A DNA stretch of 64,000 bases from Paenibacillus spiritus (GTDB lineage Bacteria; Bacillota; Bacilli; Paenibacillales; Paenibacillaceae). Below, in pieces: positions 42,607-52,434 of this stretch. Every line of letters begins with the position of its first letter. Position 1 is the first letter of the stretch. The DNA is taken from contig NZ_VYKK01000001.1 in NCBI RefSeq assembly GCF_008710135.1, positions 121,463 to 185,462 of the forward strand, read 5' to 3'. Both the position numbers and the translations under genes were made by a program. Below the pieces are notes generated by a model. The model had not been told where the DNA came from and did no database searches. It worked only from the letters and a program-made list of their open reading frames with translations.

Positions 42607-45600
42607 TCAGAAATTCAATTGATTCATGTACTCGTCGGCCTCTGCCTCGGTTATTTCCCCCTTGGAGAGTCTGTCCAGAATCTCTGCCAGTGTGCCGGCG
42701 GCAGCGGGTTGGGTAGCCTTCTTTCCATCCACCAGTTGGGCCAGCTCCGCAATCGTCGGGTAGGTGAAGATGTCCGAAATATCAATCGCACCGGAGAACC
42801 GCGCATTCAGCTCCTTCAGCAGCTTGGTAGCCATGATGGAATCGCCGCCCAGGTTGTAGAAGCTGTCGTACAAATCCATCTCGTATACGCCTAGTACACG
42901 GGACCACGCTTCGGCTATTCCGCGTTCCGTCTCATTGATATCCCTGGCATCCCTGCCGTGGAGGATGATGGCGGTTTGAGCCGGACCCGATCCGGAAGAA
43001 CCGGGATTTGTGCCGGAAGCCGGCTTTCTCATTCGGGTCAGTCTTTTGCTTAGCCGTTCGGATATCCGCAGATCCTGACTTAGGGATTCAAGCGGGTTGT
43101 CATTCAGCTCCGCGGCGGCCAGACGGTCCAACCCGGAGTCCAAGGCTTTGTCAAAGGCAGACACCCCCAAGCTTGTACCGATTCCTCGAAAAGCCCCCTG
43201 ATCGGTATCGACCTCGTGATCGGCTGCCATTCCGACTTCCTTCCACGGCCCCCAGTTGATGCTGAGGGCCTTCCTGCCCCGCTTCCTCAGATTGGCCGCC
43301 AACGTATCCAGATAGGCATTTGCTGCGGTATAGTCCGCTTGACCGGGCGTCGCCACCAAAGAAGAAATGGATGAGAACATGACAAAGAAGTCCAGATCAT
43401 CGTCGACAGTGGCCTGATACAGGTTCCAGGCGCCCTGCACCTTCGTATCATGCACGCTCCGGAAGGCATGCTCTTCTTTTCTGAAGAGAAATCCGTCCCC
43501 TGCAACGCCGGCCGCATGAATCACTCCGCGTATCGGTCCCAGCGTATGCCTGATTTCCTTTATAGCCGCTTGAACGGCTTCCTCGTCGTTAACATCCGCC
43601 TGAATGCAGGTAACCGAAGCGCCATATTGCCGGATTTCCAGAAGCGAAGCAATTTTGGGGCACAGCCTGCGGTCTCTGTTTGCCTGAAGGAGGGTCTCCC
43701 ACTCCGAAGGTTCAGGCAAAAAGGATCGGTGAATGAGCGCCAATTGAACATTCGCTTGCCGGGCCATATGCTTGCCGATCTCAAGCCCGAGTCCGCCCGT
43801 GCCTCCGGTAATTACGTAGACCCCTTCGGAATGATAGCGAAGCGGTTCACCTTCTCCTTCGGGAAGCGGTGCCTCCCTTAATTCTTCCGCATAGCGGCAT
43901 CCGCTCCGGTAGGCAGCCTCGCGCTCTCTTTGCCGGGGCGCCAGCTCCGCCAGAATCAACTCCGGCGAGGTATCCAGCTCGATATCGAGGCAACGGCAAT
44001 TCAAGTGGGAATGCTCCTGCTGGAGAACTTTACCTGCAGCAAAGAGGCTTTTACCCGCAGGATTCAGCACCGCTTCTTCGCCCGTAACGTTATTGACGTG
44101 ATTTGAAATCAGGAACAAATCCAGCTCCCCGGGCCATTTGTTATGAATGAGGGAACGGGCGATATAGAACAGGCTGAACGGACCGGCCTGCTGTTTTTTC
44201 TCCAGGTCCTGTGCAGTTTCCGCCCAAGGAAGCTTATCCAAGGTCAGACAATGGAGGATAGCCTGCAGTCCCCGGGTCTTCAACCGGGCCATCAGCTGCT
44301 CATAACTCTCCCGGCTGCCGTCAATCAAGTACTGGTTCCGGGAAATCTCCCGATTCTCCTGGCCGATGCTGACTTCAACAATCTCTGCGCCTTCAGCTTG
44401 AAGTCTGGAGGACAGTTGCCGTCCTAAACCGTTATGATCCAGAAATACGAGATATCCGGTCTGAACAGGGACAGACACTGTCCGGTCCAACTGGGCCGGC
44501 ACCCATCCCGTGCGATAATACATAGAAGGCTCCCTCAAAGACGATGACGTCCACCCCTTCGGATGAACCTTTTTCACCGTATAATCCTGAACCGTCATAA
44601 AGGGGGCACCGGACTCGTCCGCCAGTACGATATCAAATACCATCGTCTCCGAATGGGCCGACGGTTTGTCCTTTCTCACCAAATAACTGTGAAACCGTTG
44701 CGGCGCGTTGCCGCGAATAAGCGTGGCTCCGTACCGGTAGGGCAAATAGAGGTCATCGCTCTGCCAGGCATTCGCTCCGTTGACAGCGCAATCGATCAAA
44801 GCCGGATGCAGATGGTAGGCCTTCATATCCCCCTCGAATTCAGAGGGAAGTTCAATATTCAGCTTATGCGCTTGTCCGTCTGACCGTAGCTCCCGGACAT
44901 TCTTCCATCTTCCTCCCACCGCGATTTCGCCGGTTGCTCCCGATGCCTGATCTTTGGGGGCTATAAGAGACCACCGTTGCGCATCCGCTCTCGCCATAAT
45001 CTCTGCCTTGTCAGCCTGCGACCAAGGTTCAAGCTCGATTACCCCTTCAGCATGAACGGTCCATTCCTCATCAGCACGGCTGGAGATTATAACCTCGATA
45101 TGCCGCTCCGTCGTCTTCCATAAGGTGTGAACTTCTCTGCTTTCGTTCTCTCCCAGAATGAGCGGTGACACAAAGGTGAGATTGGCGAGATACAAGGGGC
45201 GTTCACCAAACCTGTAAGACCAGATTTCTTTTACCATCTCCAGATAGGCCGTGCCGGGAAGCACGTAGTTCCCCTTGATTTTGTGATCGCGGACCACCCA
45301 ATGCGCGCTGACATGAATGGTTGTTGAATAAATATCCATTCCGTTTGATTCTGCCAGACAATGATCCAGCAGCGGATACGCATCCAGCAGCGCGGATTTG
45401 GAGAGAGGGGCGGGGACTGCTGGCCGGGAAGCTCTTACCCAGCAGGATTCTCGCTTGAAGGGATACACCGGCAGCGGAATCTTATGATACCTGCCATGAA
45501 GGTATAAGCTTTCCCAGTCCACCTCTGCCCCTTGCACGTAGGCTTCGCATAATTCAAGCAGCATGCCCGGCCCGGCAGCGGAGTCAGCTGCCAGCGTCCC

Positions 45601-47391
45601 AACTGCACGGCTGGCTTTGGCGCTAAGCTCTTCGGCTTGGCTGCTGGTAATTTCGCCGGAGGCCGCCTCCGTCTTTTGCGCCGGAATCACTTTGTGTTCA
45701 CCATAGAACAAGCCAGCTTCCGGTTGACTTACCAGACCGTGTTCACGGATCAGCTCAAGCCTGCTGCACAGCTCGCTCCAATCGCGGGACATAACGGCCA
45801 GTCGGCAGCGATAGTGGCCTCTGCCCGTATTCGCCGAATACACAAAATCCGAATAATCCTCCGTATCCGATCTCTCCCGGGCGAACTCTATGTACCTCTC
45901 CATCCATTCCCGGAGCGATTCCCGGGATTTCGCGGAAAACGTAACGACCGGCGGCACAGGCCGTCTATCTGTCATCCTCTCTTCTCTTGCAGGAGCTTCT
46001 TCCAGAACGATATGGCAGTTGGTCCCGCTCAAGCCGAAGGAACTGACGCCGCATCTCCGCGCCCCTTCCCTGCTGTCCCAATCGAGCAATTTATCCGCAA
46101 CAAAGACCGGAGAGTCCACGAACGAAATATTTCGATTCGGTTGGTTGAAGCGCAAAGTCGGGGGGATCTGCCGATGCTTAAGCGCAAGAACGGCTTTAAG
46201 CAAGCCGGCCATACCGGCGGCATTGTCGAGATGCCCGATATTCGTTTTGACCGATCCCACCGCGCAAAATTGTTTCTTGTCCGTAAAATGGGCAAAGGCT
46301 CGTTCAATACCGTGAATCTCGATCGGGTCGCCCAGTTTCGTTCCGGTCCCGTGCGCTTCAATATAACTGACCGATTCCGGATCAATCCCGGCATCTTTCC
46401 AGGCTTCCATAATTAATTGTTCCTGAGCCGAAGAATTCGGCGCAGTAATGCCCATTGAGCGGCCGTCCTGGTTCATTGCGCTTCCTTTGATAACGGCGTA
46501 GATGTGATCCTTGTCTTCCAGCGCCTTGGTCAAAGGCTTTAATACAATCACCGCCGCACCTTCTCCCAGTCCCGTTCCGTCCGAGGTATCGTCAAAGGTT
46601 TTGGCCTTTCCGTCATGGGCCTCGACATTGTTCACAATATGAAGTCCTATTCCCTGGGCGTTGGTTCTTTTTATAGGGAGCAGATGCAGCTTCACGCCTC
46701 CAGCCAGAGCCATGTCGCACTCCCCGCTGCGGAGGGCCCGGCAAGCCAGATGTACCGCCACCAGTGCAGAGGAACAGGCCGTATCCACGACACAACTGGG
46801 TCCCTTCAAATCCAGGAGATAGGAAATCCGGCTCGGAATAATGGATTTCAGATTGCCTATGGCCGAAATTTCCATAGCGTCCCGGTCCAGAACCTGAATG
46901 AAGGATTTATAATCCTCGCCAAAGTCGTTATTATGACCTGCATACACCCCGGTTTGGCTGCCTGAGCATTTGTCCCCCCCGTAGCCCGCATCCTCGAGAG
47001 CGGCCCAGGCAGCTTGAAGAAATAACCTTTGATTCGGATCCATTAACCCGGCTTCCTTGGGAGAGATACCGAACAATTCATAATCAAAGCTGGAGATATC
47101 CTTCAGGTAGCCGCCGGCGTGATACTCCAAATCTTCCAGCATCCGCTCACTTAGTCCCTGGCCCTGTAAATATTCGCTTAGGTACGCTTGGCGCTCCATG
47201 GGGAAATCGGTTATCCCGTCCCGGCCCTCCCGCAGCATTTCCCAAAATTCCTGGATACTCCCCGCCGAGGCAAATTGCCCGTGAATTCCGATAATGGCGA
47301 TATCCTTGAGAGAATGGTCTACGGTATTGATATGCGTCTTAATCCGTCCGCCGGACAGCTCGAACTTTTGCAAATCCAATAATGGCTTCAA
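42607..47391 (-). CDS. Trans-AT polyketide synthase module KS-DH-KR-ACP (first extension)
   Basis: 1,594 residues from TTG at 47391, with AAGGAGG nine bases upstream. KS ~28-450 complete (DTACSSA Cys ~204, IEAHGTGTKLGDP, VKTNIGHL). An AT-free linker ends in LPVYPFKRESCW. DH ~670-950: HKIKGNYVLPG and LHPALIDCA. KR ~1190-1430: GGTGGLG, then SSISSL...ADYTAANAY. ACP Ser ~1517 in LGGDSIM. C-terminal docking-like tail EILDRLSKGEITEAEADEY. It should accept the acyl-glycyl chain from the NRPS upstream, extend it with malonate and yield an alpha,beta-unsaturated intermediate. Confidence 0.93.
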   Translation of the reverse strand: MKPLLDLQKFELSGGRIKTHINTVDHSLKDIAIIGIHGQFASAGSIQEFWEMLREGRDGITDFPMERQAYLSEYLQGQGLSERMLEDLEYHAGGYLKDISSFDYELFGISPKEAGLMDPNQRLFLQAAWAALEDAGYGGDKCSGSQTGVYAGHNNDFGEDYKSFIQVLDRDAMEISAIGNLKSIIPSRISYLLDLKGPSCVVDTACSSALVAVHLACRALRSGECDMALAGGVKLHLLPIKRTNAQGIGLHIVNNVEAHDGKAKTFDDTSDGTGLGEGAAVIVLKPLTKALEDKDHIYAVIKGSAMNQDGRSMGITAPNSSAQEQLIMEAWKDAGIDPESVSYIEAHGTGTKLGDPIEIHGIERAFAHFTDKKQFCAVGSVKTNIGHLDNAAGMAGLLKAVLALKHRQIPPTLRFNQPNRNISFVDSPVFVADKLLDWDSREGARRCGVSSFGLSGTNCHIVLEEAPAREERMTDRRPVPPVVTFSAKSRESLREWMERYIEFARERSDTEDYSDFVYSANTGRGHYRCRLAVMSRDWSELCSRLELIREHGLVSQPEAGLFYGEHKVIPAQKTEAASGEITSSQAEELSAKASRAVGTLAADSAAGPGMLLELCEAYVQGAEVDWESLYLHGRYHKIPLPVYPFKRESCWVRASRPAVPAPLSKSALLDAYPLLDHCLAESNGMDIYSTTIHVSAHWVVRDHKIKGNYVLPGTAYLEMVKEIWSYRFGERPLYLANLTFVSPLILGENESREVHTLWKTTERHIEVIISSRADEEWTVHAEGVIELEPWSQADKAEIMARADAQRWSLIAPKDQASGATGEIAVGGRWKNVRELRSDGQAHKLNIELPSEFEGDMKAYHLHPALIDCAVNGANAWQSDDLYLPYRYGATLIRGNAPQRFHSYLVRKDKPSAHSETMVFDIVLADESGAPFMTVQDYTVKKVHPKGWTSSSLREPSMYYRTGWVPAQLDRTVSVPVQTGYLVFLDHNGLGRQLSSRLQAEGAEIVEVSIGQENREISRNQYLIDGSRESYEQLMARLKTRGLQAILHCLTLDKLPWAETAQDLEKKQQAGPFSLFYIARSLIHNKWPGELDLFLISNHVNNVTGEEAVLNPAGKSLFAAGKVLQQEHSHLNCRCLDIELDTSPELILAELAPRQREREAAYRSGCRYAEELREAPLPEGEGEPLRYHSEGVYVITGGTGGLGLEIGKHMARQANVQLALIHRSFLPEPSEWETLLQANRDRRLCPKIASLLEIRQYGASVTCIQADVNDEEAVQAAIKEIRHTLGPIRGVIHAAGVAGDGFLFRKEEHAFRSVHDTKVQGAWNLYQATVDDDLDFFVMFSSISSLVATPGQADYTAANAYLDTLAANLRKRGRKALSINWGPWKEVGMAADHEVDTDQGAFRGIGTSLGVSAFDKALDSGLDRLAAAELNDNPLESLSQDLRISERLSKRLTRMRKPASGTNPGSSGSGPAQTAIILHGRDARDINETERGIAEAWSRVLGVYEMDLYDSFYNLGGDSIMATKLLKELNARFSGAIDISDIFTYPTIAELAQLVDGKKATQPAAAGTLAEILDRLSKGEITEAEADEYMNQLNF

Positions 47392-47405
47392 TCGGTTTCG
47401 CCTCC

Positions 47406-48677
47406 TTACAACGCCTCAACAGGCGCAAGGAAAGGTTCCACTGCCGCCCTCGTCCCTGTTTGATCCATCAACTGCTGAAAACGGCCGTTTTGCTCGGCGG
47501 AGGGAACCCCCTTGGTGGCAAACACTGATCGCAGCATGTCGATTCCCGCCTTCATATCGTCTGCCGTAAGCTCCCTTGCACCGGATTCGATCTGCTCCTG
47601 CAGCCATTTGATCCGATTGTACGGCTCCACAACGCCCTTCTGGTACTCTTCCTGATTCCAATTCCGGTTCTGGGTACTTACGGCAATGGCAAGGCATTTC
47701 CCCAGAAAAGACGGTTTACCGGCTTGTACCGCCTTTTCCTGCGAAGCAAGATACTTCTCCAGAATGGACCAGTCCGTTTTTAAGTCGAGAGAGAGAGCAG
47801 TGACCTGAGGAGAATGCTTCAGCATCATTTTCTTCAGCACCTGCTTGGGTCCAAGCTCCAGCGCCAGTCCGACCCTCTCATGATCCAGGTACTCCATAGT
47901 TCGGGTCCACTGGACAGCATGGGTCATCTGCATGGCCAATTGATCCGCTATATTCTCCGTACCCGCATAAGGCTGCGCAGTTACATTGGAGATAACCGGA
48001 TACCCGGTCGGCTGAAATGCAAAGGTACGGAGCAATGGTTCAAACGAGGACGCGGCATTCTCCATCAGCGGACTGTGAAAAGCGGCGCTGACCTCCAGGG
48101 GAATCAGAGCAGCATCATAGGCCTGTAAAATTTGGCATGCTTCGGATACGGCGTCCGTATGGCCGGATATGACCGTCTGCTGCTTCTCGTTGTAATTCGA
48201 TACCACTACGATATGATCCGGTCTTGATATCGACGCGCATACCTGCTCGGCTAATTCCCCGCTTACCCGGGTTACCGCGACCATTCTTCCGGCTCCATGC
48301 ATCGCAGCCTCCTGCATCAGCAGACCGCGCTGTCTGACCAGTCGCAGGGCATCTGCAAAACTCACCGCTCCGGCACATACCAGCGCGGAGAACTCTCCCA
48401 GACTATGACCCGCCCCGAAGTCCGGCTTCAAATTGAAGGCCTGCATGCATACCCGGTAAGCCGCCACGCTCGCCGTCAGAATGGCCGGCTGGGTATTCTC
48501 CGTCTTCGTCAGTTCGGCCAAACCGCCTTCAAAGCATAACTGACCCAAATGGAATCCAAGAACATCCTGGGCTTCTTCAAAGGTCTCTCTTGCAACAGCG
48601 TATTGATCATGCAGGGATTTTCCCATTCCCACATACTGGGACCCTTGTCCCGGGAACAATAAAGCGGTTTTTTGCAT
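47406..48677 (-). CDS. Free-standing malonyl-CoA acyltransferase (trans-AT)
   Basis: 423 residues. FabD/AT fold: LLFPGQGSQYVGMGK at residue 7, nucleophile GHSLGE with Ser92, and AAFHSPLM near 200, the motif of malonyl specificity. A ~110-residue C-terminal extension (KCLAIAVSTQNRNWNQEEY on) is a feature I associate with trans-ATs of Bacillus-type PKS clusters. It loads the ACPs of the two AT-less PKS proteins encoded immediately downstream. GAGAGG precedes the start. Confidence 0.94.
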   Translation of the reverse strand: MQKTALLFPGQGSQYVGMGKSLHDQYAVARETFEEAQDVLGFHLGQLCFEGGLAELTKTENTQPAILTASVAAYRVCMQAFNLKPDFGAGHSLGEFSALVCAGAVSFADALRLVRQRGLLMQEAAMHGAGRMVAVTRVSGELAEQVCASISRPDHIVVVSNYNEKQQTVISGHTDAVSEACQILQAYDAALIPLEVSAAFHSPLMENAASSFEPLLRTFAFQPTGYPVISNVTAQPYAGTENIADQLAMQMTHAVQWTRTMEYLDHERVGLALELGPKQVLKKMMLKHSPQVTALSLDLKTDWSILEKYLASQEKAVQAGKPSFLGKCLAIAVSTQNRNWNQEEYQKGVVEPYNRIKWLQEQIESGARELTADDMKAGIDMLRSVFATKGVPSAEQNGRFQQLMDQTGTRAAVEPFLAPVEAL

Positions 48678-48702
48678 TTTGATCGATCCTCTCTGTAGTC
48701 AT

Positions 48703-51700
48703 TTAGGATGGACGAAGCACGATTTCCATGGCTTGAACGTACAATTCAAAAAAATGCTCAGCGGACGACCTGCGAATTTTATCGGCCTGATAGTACAGAT
48801 CAAACCGAAAGCCTCCGGCAAGCGGCTGGAACTTTAATATGATTTCAAAATGCTGCCGGACCGTGAATGGACAAGCTTCCCCTGCAACAAACAAAGGCAG
48901 CACGAACGGTCGGTCCACGGTGTGAGCGTGTCGTTTTAAGCAAGCCAGCGGATACGCCCCCTCCTGCATTTCCTTGCCCGCGGCATGGCCCACGGATGAG
49001 ATCAGCTCTCCGATCTCGCCATATGTATTCAAATCCAGTTCAAGCTGGCGAATGTCGGAATTCTGCCCGGAACAGAGCTGGATAGGGACAACCGGGTTCT
49101 CCGTAATATGGCAGATCACATACATATAAAGGGACAAGGCGATATCCTCAACCTGTACTCCGTACTGATTCGCTCTGCTTATCAGTTGTGCAGCGTCCTG
49201 ATCGGAGAGCACAAAATGAAACGTCAGCTCTTCATTGCGTTCTCCGGGTTCCGTAAAATACTCCTTCGGGAATAGAATGCGTTCCATTCCTGCACCACAG
49301 AATTTTTTATTTGCATTTTTTATAAAATTTGCTATTTTAGATACCGTGGGCTGATCAAACAAATCGACGACTCTGAGGGCACTTCCGGGAAACAATCCGC
49401 TTAATTTCTCATGCAGCCGGATCAACAGAAGCGAGTTCCCCCCGAGTTCAAAGAAATTGTCATGGATGCCGATACGGGATGTTCCCAACACCTCCTGCCA
49501 CGCGGATACCAGTTTCTCTTCAATCTCGTTCATAGGCGCCACATACACCGAGGTCTCAAGGGGCTCCAATTCCCCCACCGACGGTAGCGAGTTGCGGTCC
49601 AACTTCCCGTTAGGCGTTAGCGGGAAGCTGTCCAGCGCGTAATATTGTCCGGGTATCATATACTCCGGTAAATGTTCGGCAAGATAGGCTCTCAAGTCCG
49701 GGACTGTCCCTTCCCCTTCAGGAACAAAGTAGGCAATCAACATTGGCTTGCCCGGCTGATGTTCACCGCAGATAACCGCACATTCCTTGATCTGGGGCAT
49801 TCTTCGAAGGGTATTTTCAATTTCCCCCAGCTCGACTCGGAATCCCCTGATTTTCACCTGATTGTCGGTTCGGCCCAGACATTCGAGTTCCCCGTCCCTT
49901 GAGATTCGTCCCAGGTCACCTGTCCGGTATACTCTTGTCCTATACAGGTCGGATTCCTGTTCTCCCTCTTCCCAGGAACATGAGATGAACTTTTGCTGCG
50001 TAAGTTCCGGTCTGTTCCAATACCCTCGTGCCAGTCCATCCCCGGAAATGCCGATTTCACCCACCGCTCCAACGGCCATCCGGTTGCCATAATCATCCAA
50101 TATATGGATTTGAGTATTGTGAATCGGTTGGCCGATTGTAACCTTCTTACAGCCGGTTACATCGGCTATGGCAGACCAGACAGTCGTCTCCGTGGGTCCG
50201 TACATATTGTAGATTTTTGCTTGTGTCAACCGTTGAACCTGAGCCAGCATCTGCTCTGTAAGCGCCTCGCCTCCGATCATAATTTCAGACAGACGGCTGA
50301 TGCTGACTGCATGCTCCCGGTGATCCAGCAACAACCGCAGTCGGCTTGGTGTGATCTGCAGCATGTCCACTTGTTCCCGGGTAATCAGATCGGCCAGCAA
50401 GGACGGGTCTACCTGTGCTTGTTCATCCGCTATCACCACCTTCATTCCGGCGATTAGCGGAACGATGTTCTCCAGTATGAAGATGTCAAAAGATACTGTG
50501 GTCAAGGATAGCATTGTCTTGCTTTCATCAAAGGCGATCCGGTCCAGCATCGCGCGGATAAAATTATGAAGAGACCGATGCTCGATCATTACTCCCTTTG
50601 GATTTCCTGTGGAGCCTGAGGTATAGATTAAATAAGCCAATTGACTCGGTGAATGCTCCATACAGGGAGCTTTCTCCCAATGGCCGGATGGCAGATGGTC
50701 CACCTTCAGCATCCTGCCCGAATAACCGGAGATCCTATCCGGCTGGCCGCTCTGCGCAAGCAGCAGGTCTGTCCCGCTGTCTTGCAAAATATATTGGATG
50801 CGCTCCGGCGGATACCCCGGATCAAGAGGCAAGTAGGCGCCGCCCGCCTTCCAGACCGCCAAGATACATACGAGCATGTCCAGGGAACGTTGGACCAGCA
50901 ATCCTACAATACCTCCTTCCCTGACCCCCTCCGCTGCCAGAAGGGCGGCCAGTCTGTCGGCTCTTTGATTCAGTTCCGCATACGTGACATCGGTATCTTT
51001 GAAGACTGCTGCGATACGCCCGGGGGTTCTTCTTGCCTGCTCCTCGAACAATTGAAGGACCGTCGCCTCCTGCCGGTAGTCCACTCCGGTAGCATTAAAT
51101 GCTTTCAACATCGAGCGCTCCCGGTGAGAGAGCATATTCAATTTTGAGATCGTTAAGGTTGGGTTCTTCAACGCTTCCGTGAGTAATTGCAAGAAACCCT
51201 CGAACATTCTCCGGATTTCATTCTCCGTAAAGAGGTTCGTTCGATAGTTGATATCTACCTTAAGCTGTCCGCTATGTTCGCGATCGCTAAAGTGAATGGA
51301 CAAGTCATCCAGCTCACTTCCCGTAAAGCTCATCTCGTACTGATCGACATACTGAGTGGAGAACTCAAAGCTCTGATAGGAGATCAGCACCCGGAAAAGA
51401 TCCGACATTTGAACGGTAGGATGCGTTTCTCTGATATCCTCCATCAGGAGATCCAGAGGGTATTTCTGGTTCCGGATAATTTGATTCTGCTCTTCTTCGA
51501 CGCTTTGAATCAGATCAACCAGGCTGAACGAGCCTTCCACCTGTAACCGAAGAGGAGTGGTGCTGAGATAGGTGCCAATGGTCTGCTTCTCGGCAGCCGA
51601 GGACCGATTATGGAACAGAACGCCGAGAACGATATCCTCCTTACCGGTAGTCCGGTAAAAATAAATAAACCAGACGGATAAAAGAACCCGGAACGGAGAA

Positions 51701-52434
51701 AAGTGATGCTCGGCGCAAAAATCAAGCAGCCTTTTGTACACTTCTTCATTCAAATAATGCCGGCCGACTTCCGAGCTGATATCGCTTAACGCTGGACGCT
51801 TAGGCGATAATTCCAACGGTTCCGGAAGAGTTGCAAATTTCTCCCGCCAAAAGTCCCGGTTCTTCCTGAACCTTGCCGAATCCTTATATTTCTCCTCCGA
51901 GCGGATAAAATCGGTATAGGAAGGCTTGGGGGTATCGGACAGGCTTTGTCCCTTCCGTAACCGGCTATAATGTTCGTAAGTCTGGTTCAAAAGCAGACTC
52001 AATCCCCATCCATCACATATAGAGTGGTGGATCTTGGGTACAAAAATATGGGATTCATTCACAACCGCCATTGTGAACGAATGCAGTATGGAGCGTTCGA
52101 GCGGCAGAGGCTTGCCCGCTTCATGCCGGATCCATTCCCGGAGTTCTTTTTTGCCGGAGAAATGGAGCACCTCAAGCTTTACCGGCTCAAAGTCTGAGAC
52201 ATACTGCACCAATGTGCCATCTCTTTCTTCGACTTTTAGCCGAAGCGCATCGTTTTGCATAACCGTTTGATTCAGAGCCTGCTCAAACTGATGCAAATCC
52301 ACTCTTTCTTTCAAGTGGCTCTCCAATATGACGTTTCCGACACCTGTTCCCGGGTAAATTTTATCTGTGTACCAAAACCTCTTCTGAGAATGCGAAAGCG
52401 AGTACATTTGTTTGCCTGCAACTCCGGACGTCAA
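48703..52434 (-). CDS. NRPS starter module C(starter)-A(Gly)-T plus an orphan half-C domain
   Basis: 1,243 residues from TTG at 52434, whose bases overlap the stop of the transporter gene (TTGA) and which has AAAGGAGG seven bases upstream. C domain ~5-440: LSHSQKRFWYTDKIYPG start and HHSICDGWG near 141; these features suit lipo-initiating C domains that acylate the first amino acid. A domain ~460-960 with YTSGSTGNPKG and specificity line DILQMGMVWK, which points to glycine. T domain Ser ~1001 in ELGGNSLLLI. Residues ~1045-1243 resemble only the C-terminal lobe of a condensation domain and lack HHxxxDG. No acyl-CoA ligase is encoded nearby, so the acyl group probably comes from the CoA pool. 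Confidence 0.92.
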   Translation of the reverse strand: MTSGVAGKQMYSLSHSQKRFWYTDKIYPGTGVGNVILESHLKERVDLHQFEQALNQTVMQNDALRLKVEERDGTLVQYVSDFEPVKLEVLHFSGKKELREWIRHEAGKPLPLERSILHSFTMAVVNESHIFVPKIHHSICDGWGLSLLLNQTYEHYSRLRKGQSLSDTPKPSYTDFIRSEEKYKDSARFRKNRDFWREKFATLPEPLELSPKRPALSDISSEVGRHYLNEEVYKRLLDFCAEHHFSPFRVLLSVWFIYFYRTTGKEDIVLGVLFHNRSSAAEKQTIGTYLSTTPLRLQVEGSFSLVDLIQSVEEEQNQIIRNQKYPLDLLMEDIRETHPTVQMSDLFRVLISYQSFEFSTQYVDQYEMSFTGSELDDLSIHFSDREHSGQLKVDINYRTNLFTENEIRRMFEGFLQLLTEALKNPTLTISKLNMLSHRERSMLKAFNATGVDYRQEATVLQLFEEQARRTPGRIAAVFKDTDVTYAELNQRADRLAALLAAEGVREGGIVGLLVQRSLDMLVCILAVWKAGGAYLPLDPGYPPERIQYILQDSGTDLLLAQSGQPDRISGYSGRMLKVDHLPSGHWEKAPCMEHSPSQLAYLIYTSGSTGNPKGVMIEHRSLHNFIRAMLDRIAFDESKTMLSLTTVSFDIFILENIVPLIAGMKVVIADEQAQVDPSLLADLITREQVDMLQITPSRLRLLLDHREHAVSISRLSEIMIGGEALTEQMLAQVQRLTQAKIYNMYGPTETTVWSAIADVTGCKKVTIGQPIHNTQIHILDDYGNRMAVGAVGEIGISGDGLARGYWNRPELTQQKFISCSWEEGEQESDLYRTRVYRTGDLGRISRDGELECLGRTDNQVKIRGFRVELGEIENTLRRMPQIKECAVICGEHQPGKPMLIAYFVPEGEGTVPDLRAYLAEHLPEYMIPGQYYALDSFPLTPNGKLDRNSLPSVGELEPLETSVYVAPMNEIEEKLVSAWQEVLGTSRIGIHDNFFELGGNSLLLIRLHEKLSGLFPGSALRVVDLFDQPTVSKIANFIKNANKKFCGAGMERILFPKEYFTEPGERNEELTFHFVLSDQDAAQLISRANQYGVQVEDIALSLYMYVICHITENPVVPIQLCSGQNSDIRQLELDLNTYGEIGELISSVGHAAGKEMQEGAYPLACLKRHAHTVDRPFVLPLFVAGEACPFTVRQHFEIILKFQPLAGGFRFDLYYQADKIRRSSAEHFFELYVQAMEIVLRPS

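Noticed and set aside
37707..47391. Integrated AT domains in the PKS proteins
   Set aside because: KS domains run through a short linker straight into DH; no GHSxG motif is present, and a free-standing AT is encoded next to them.
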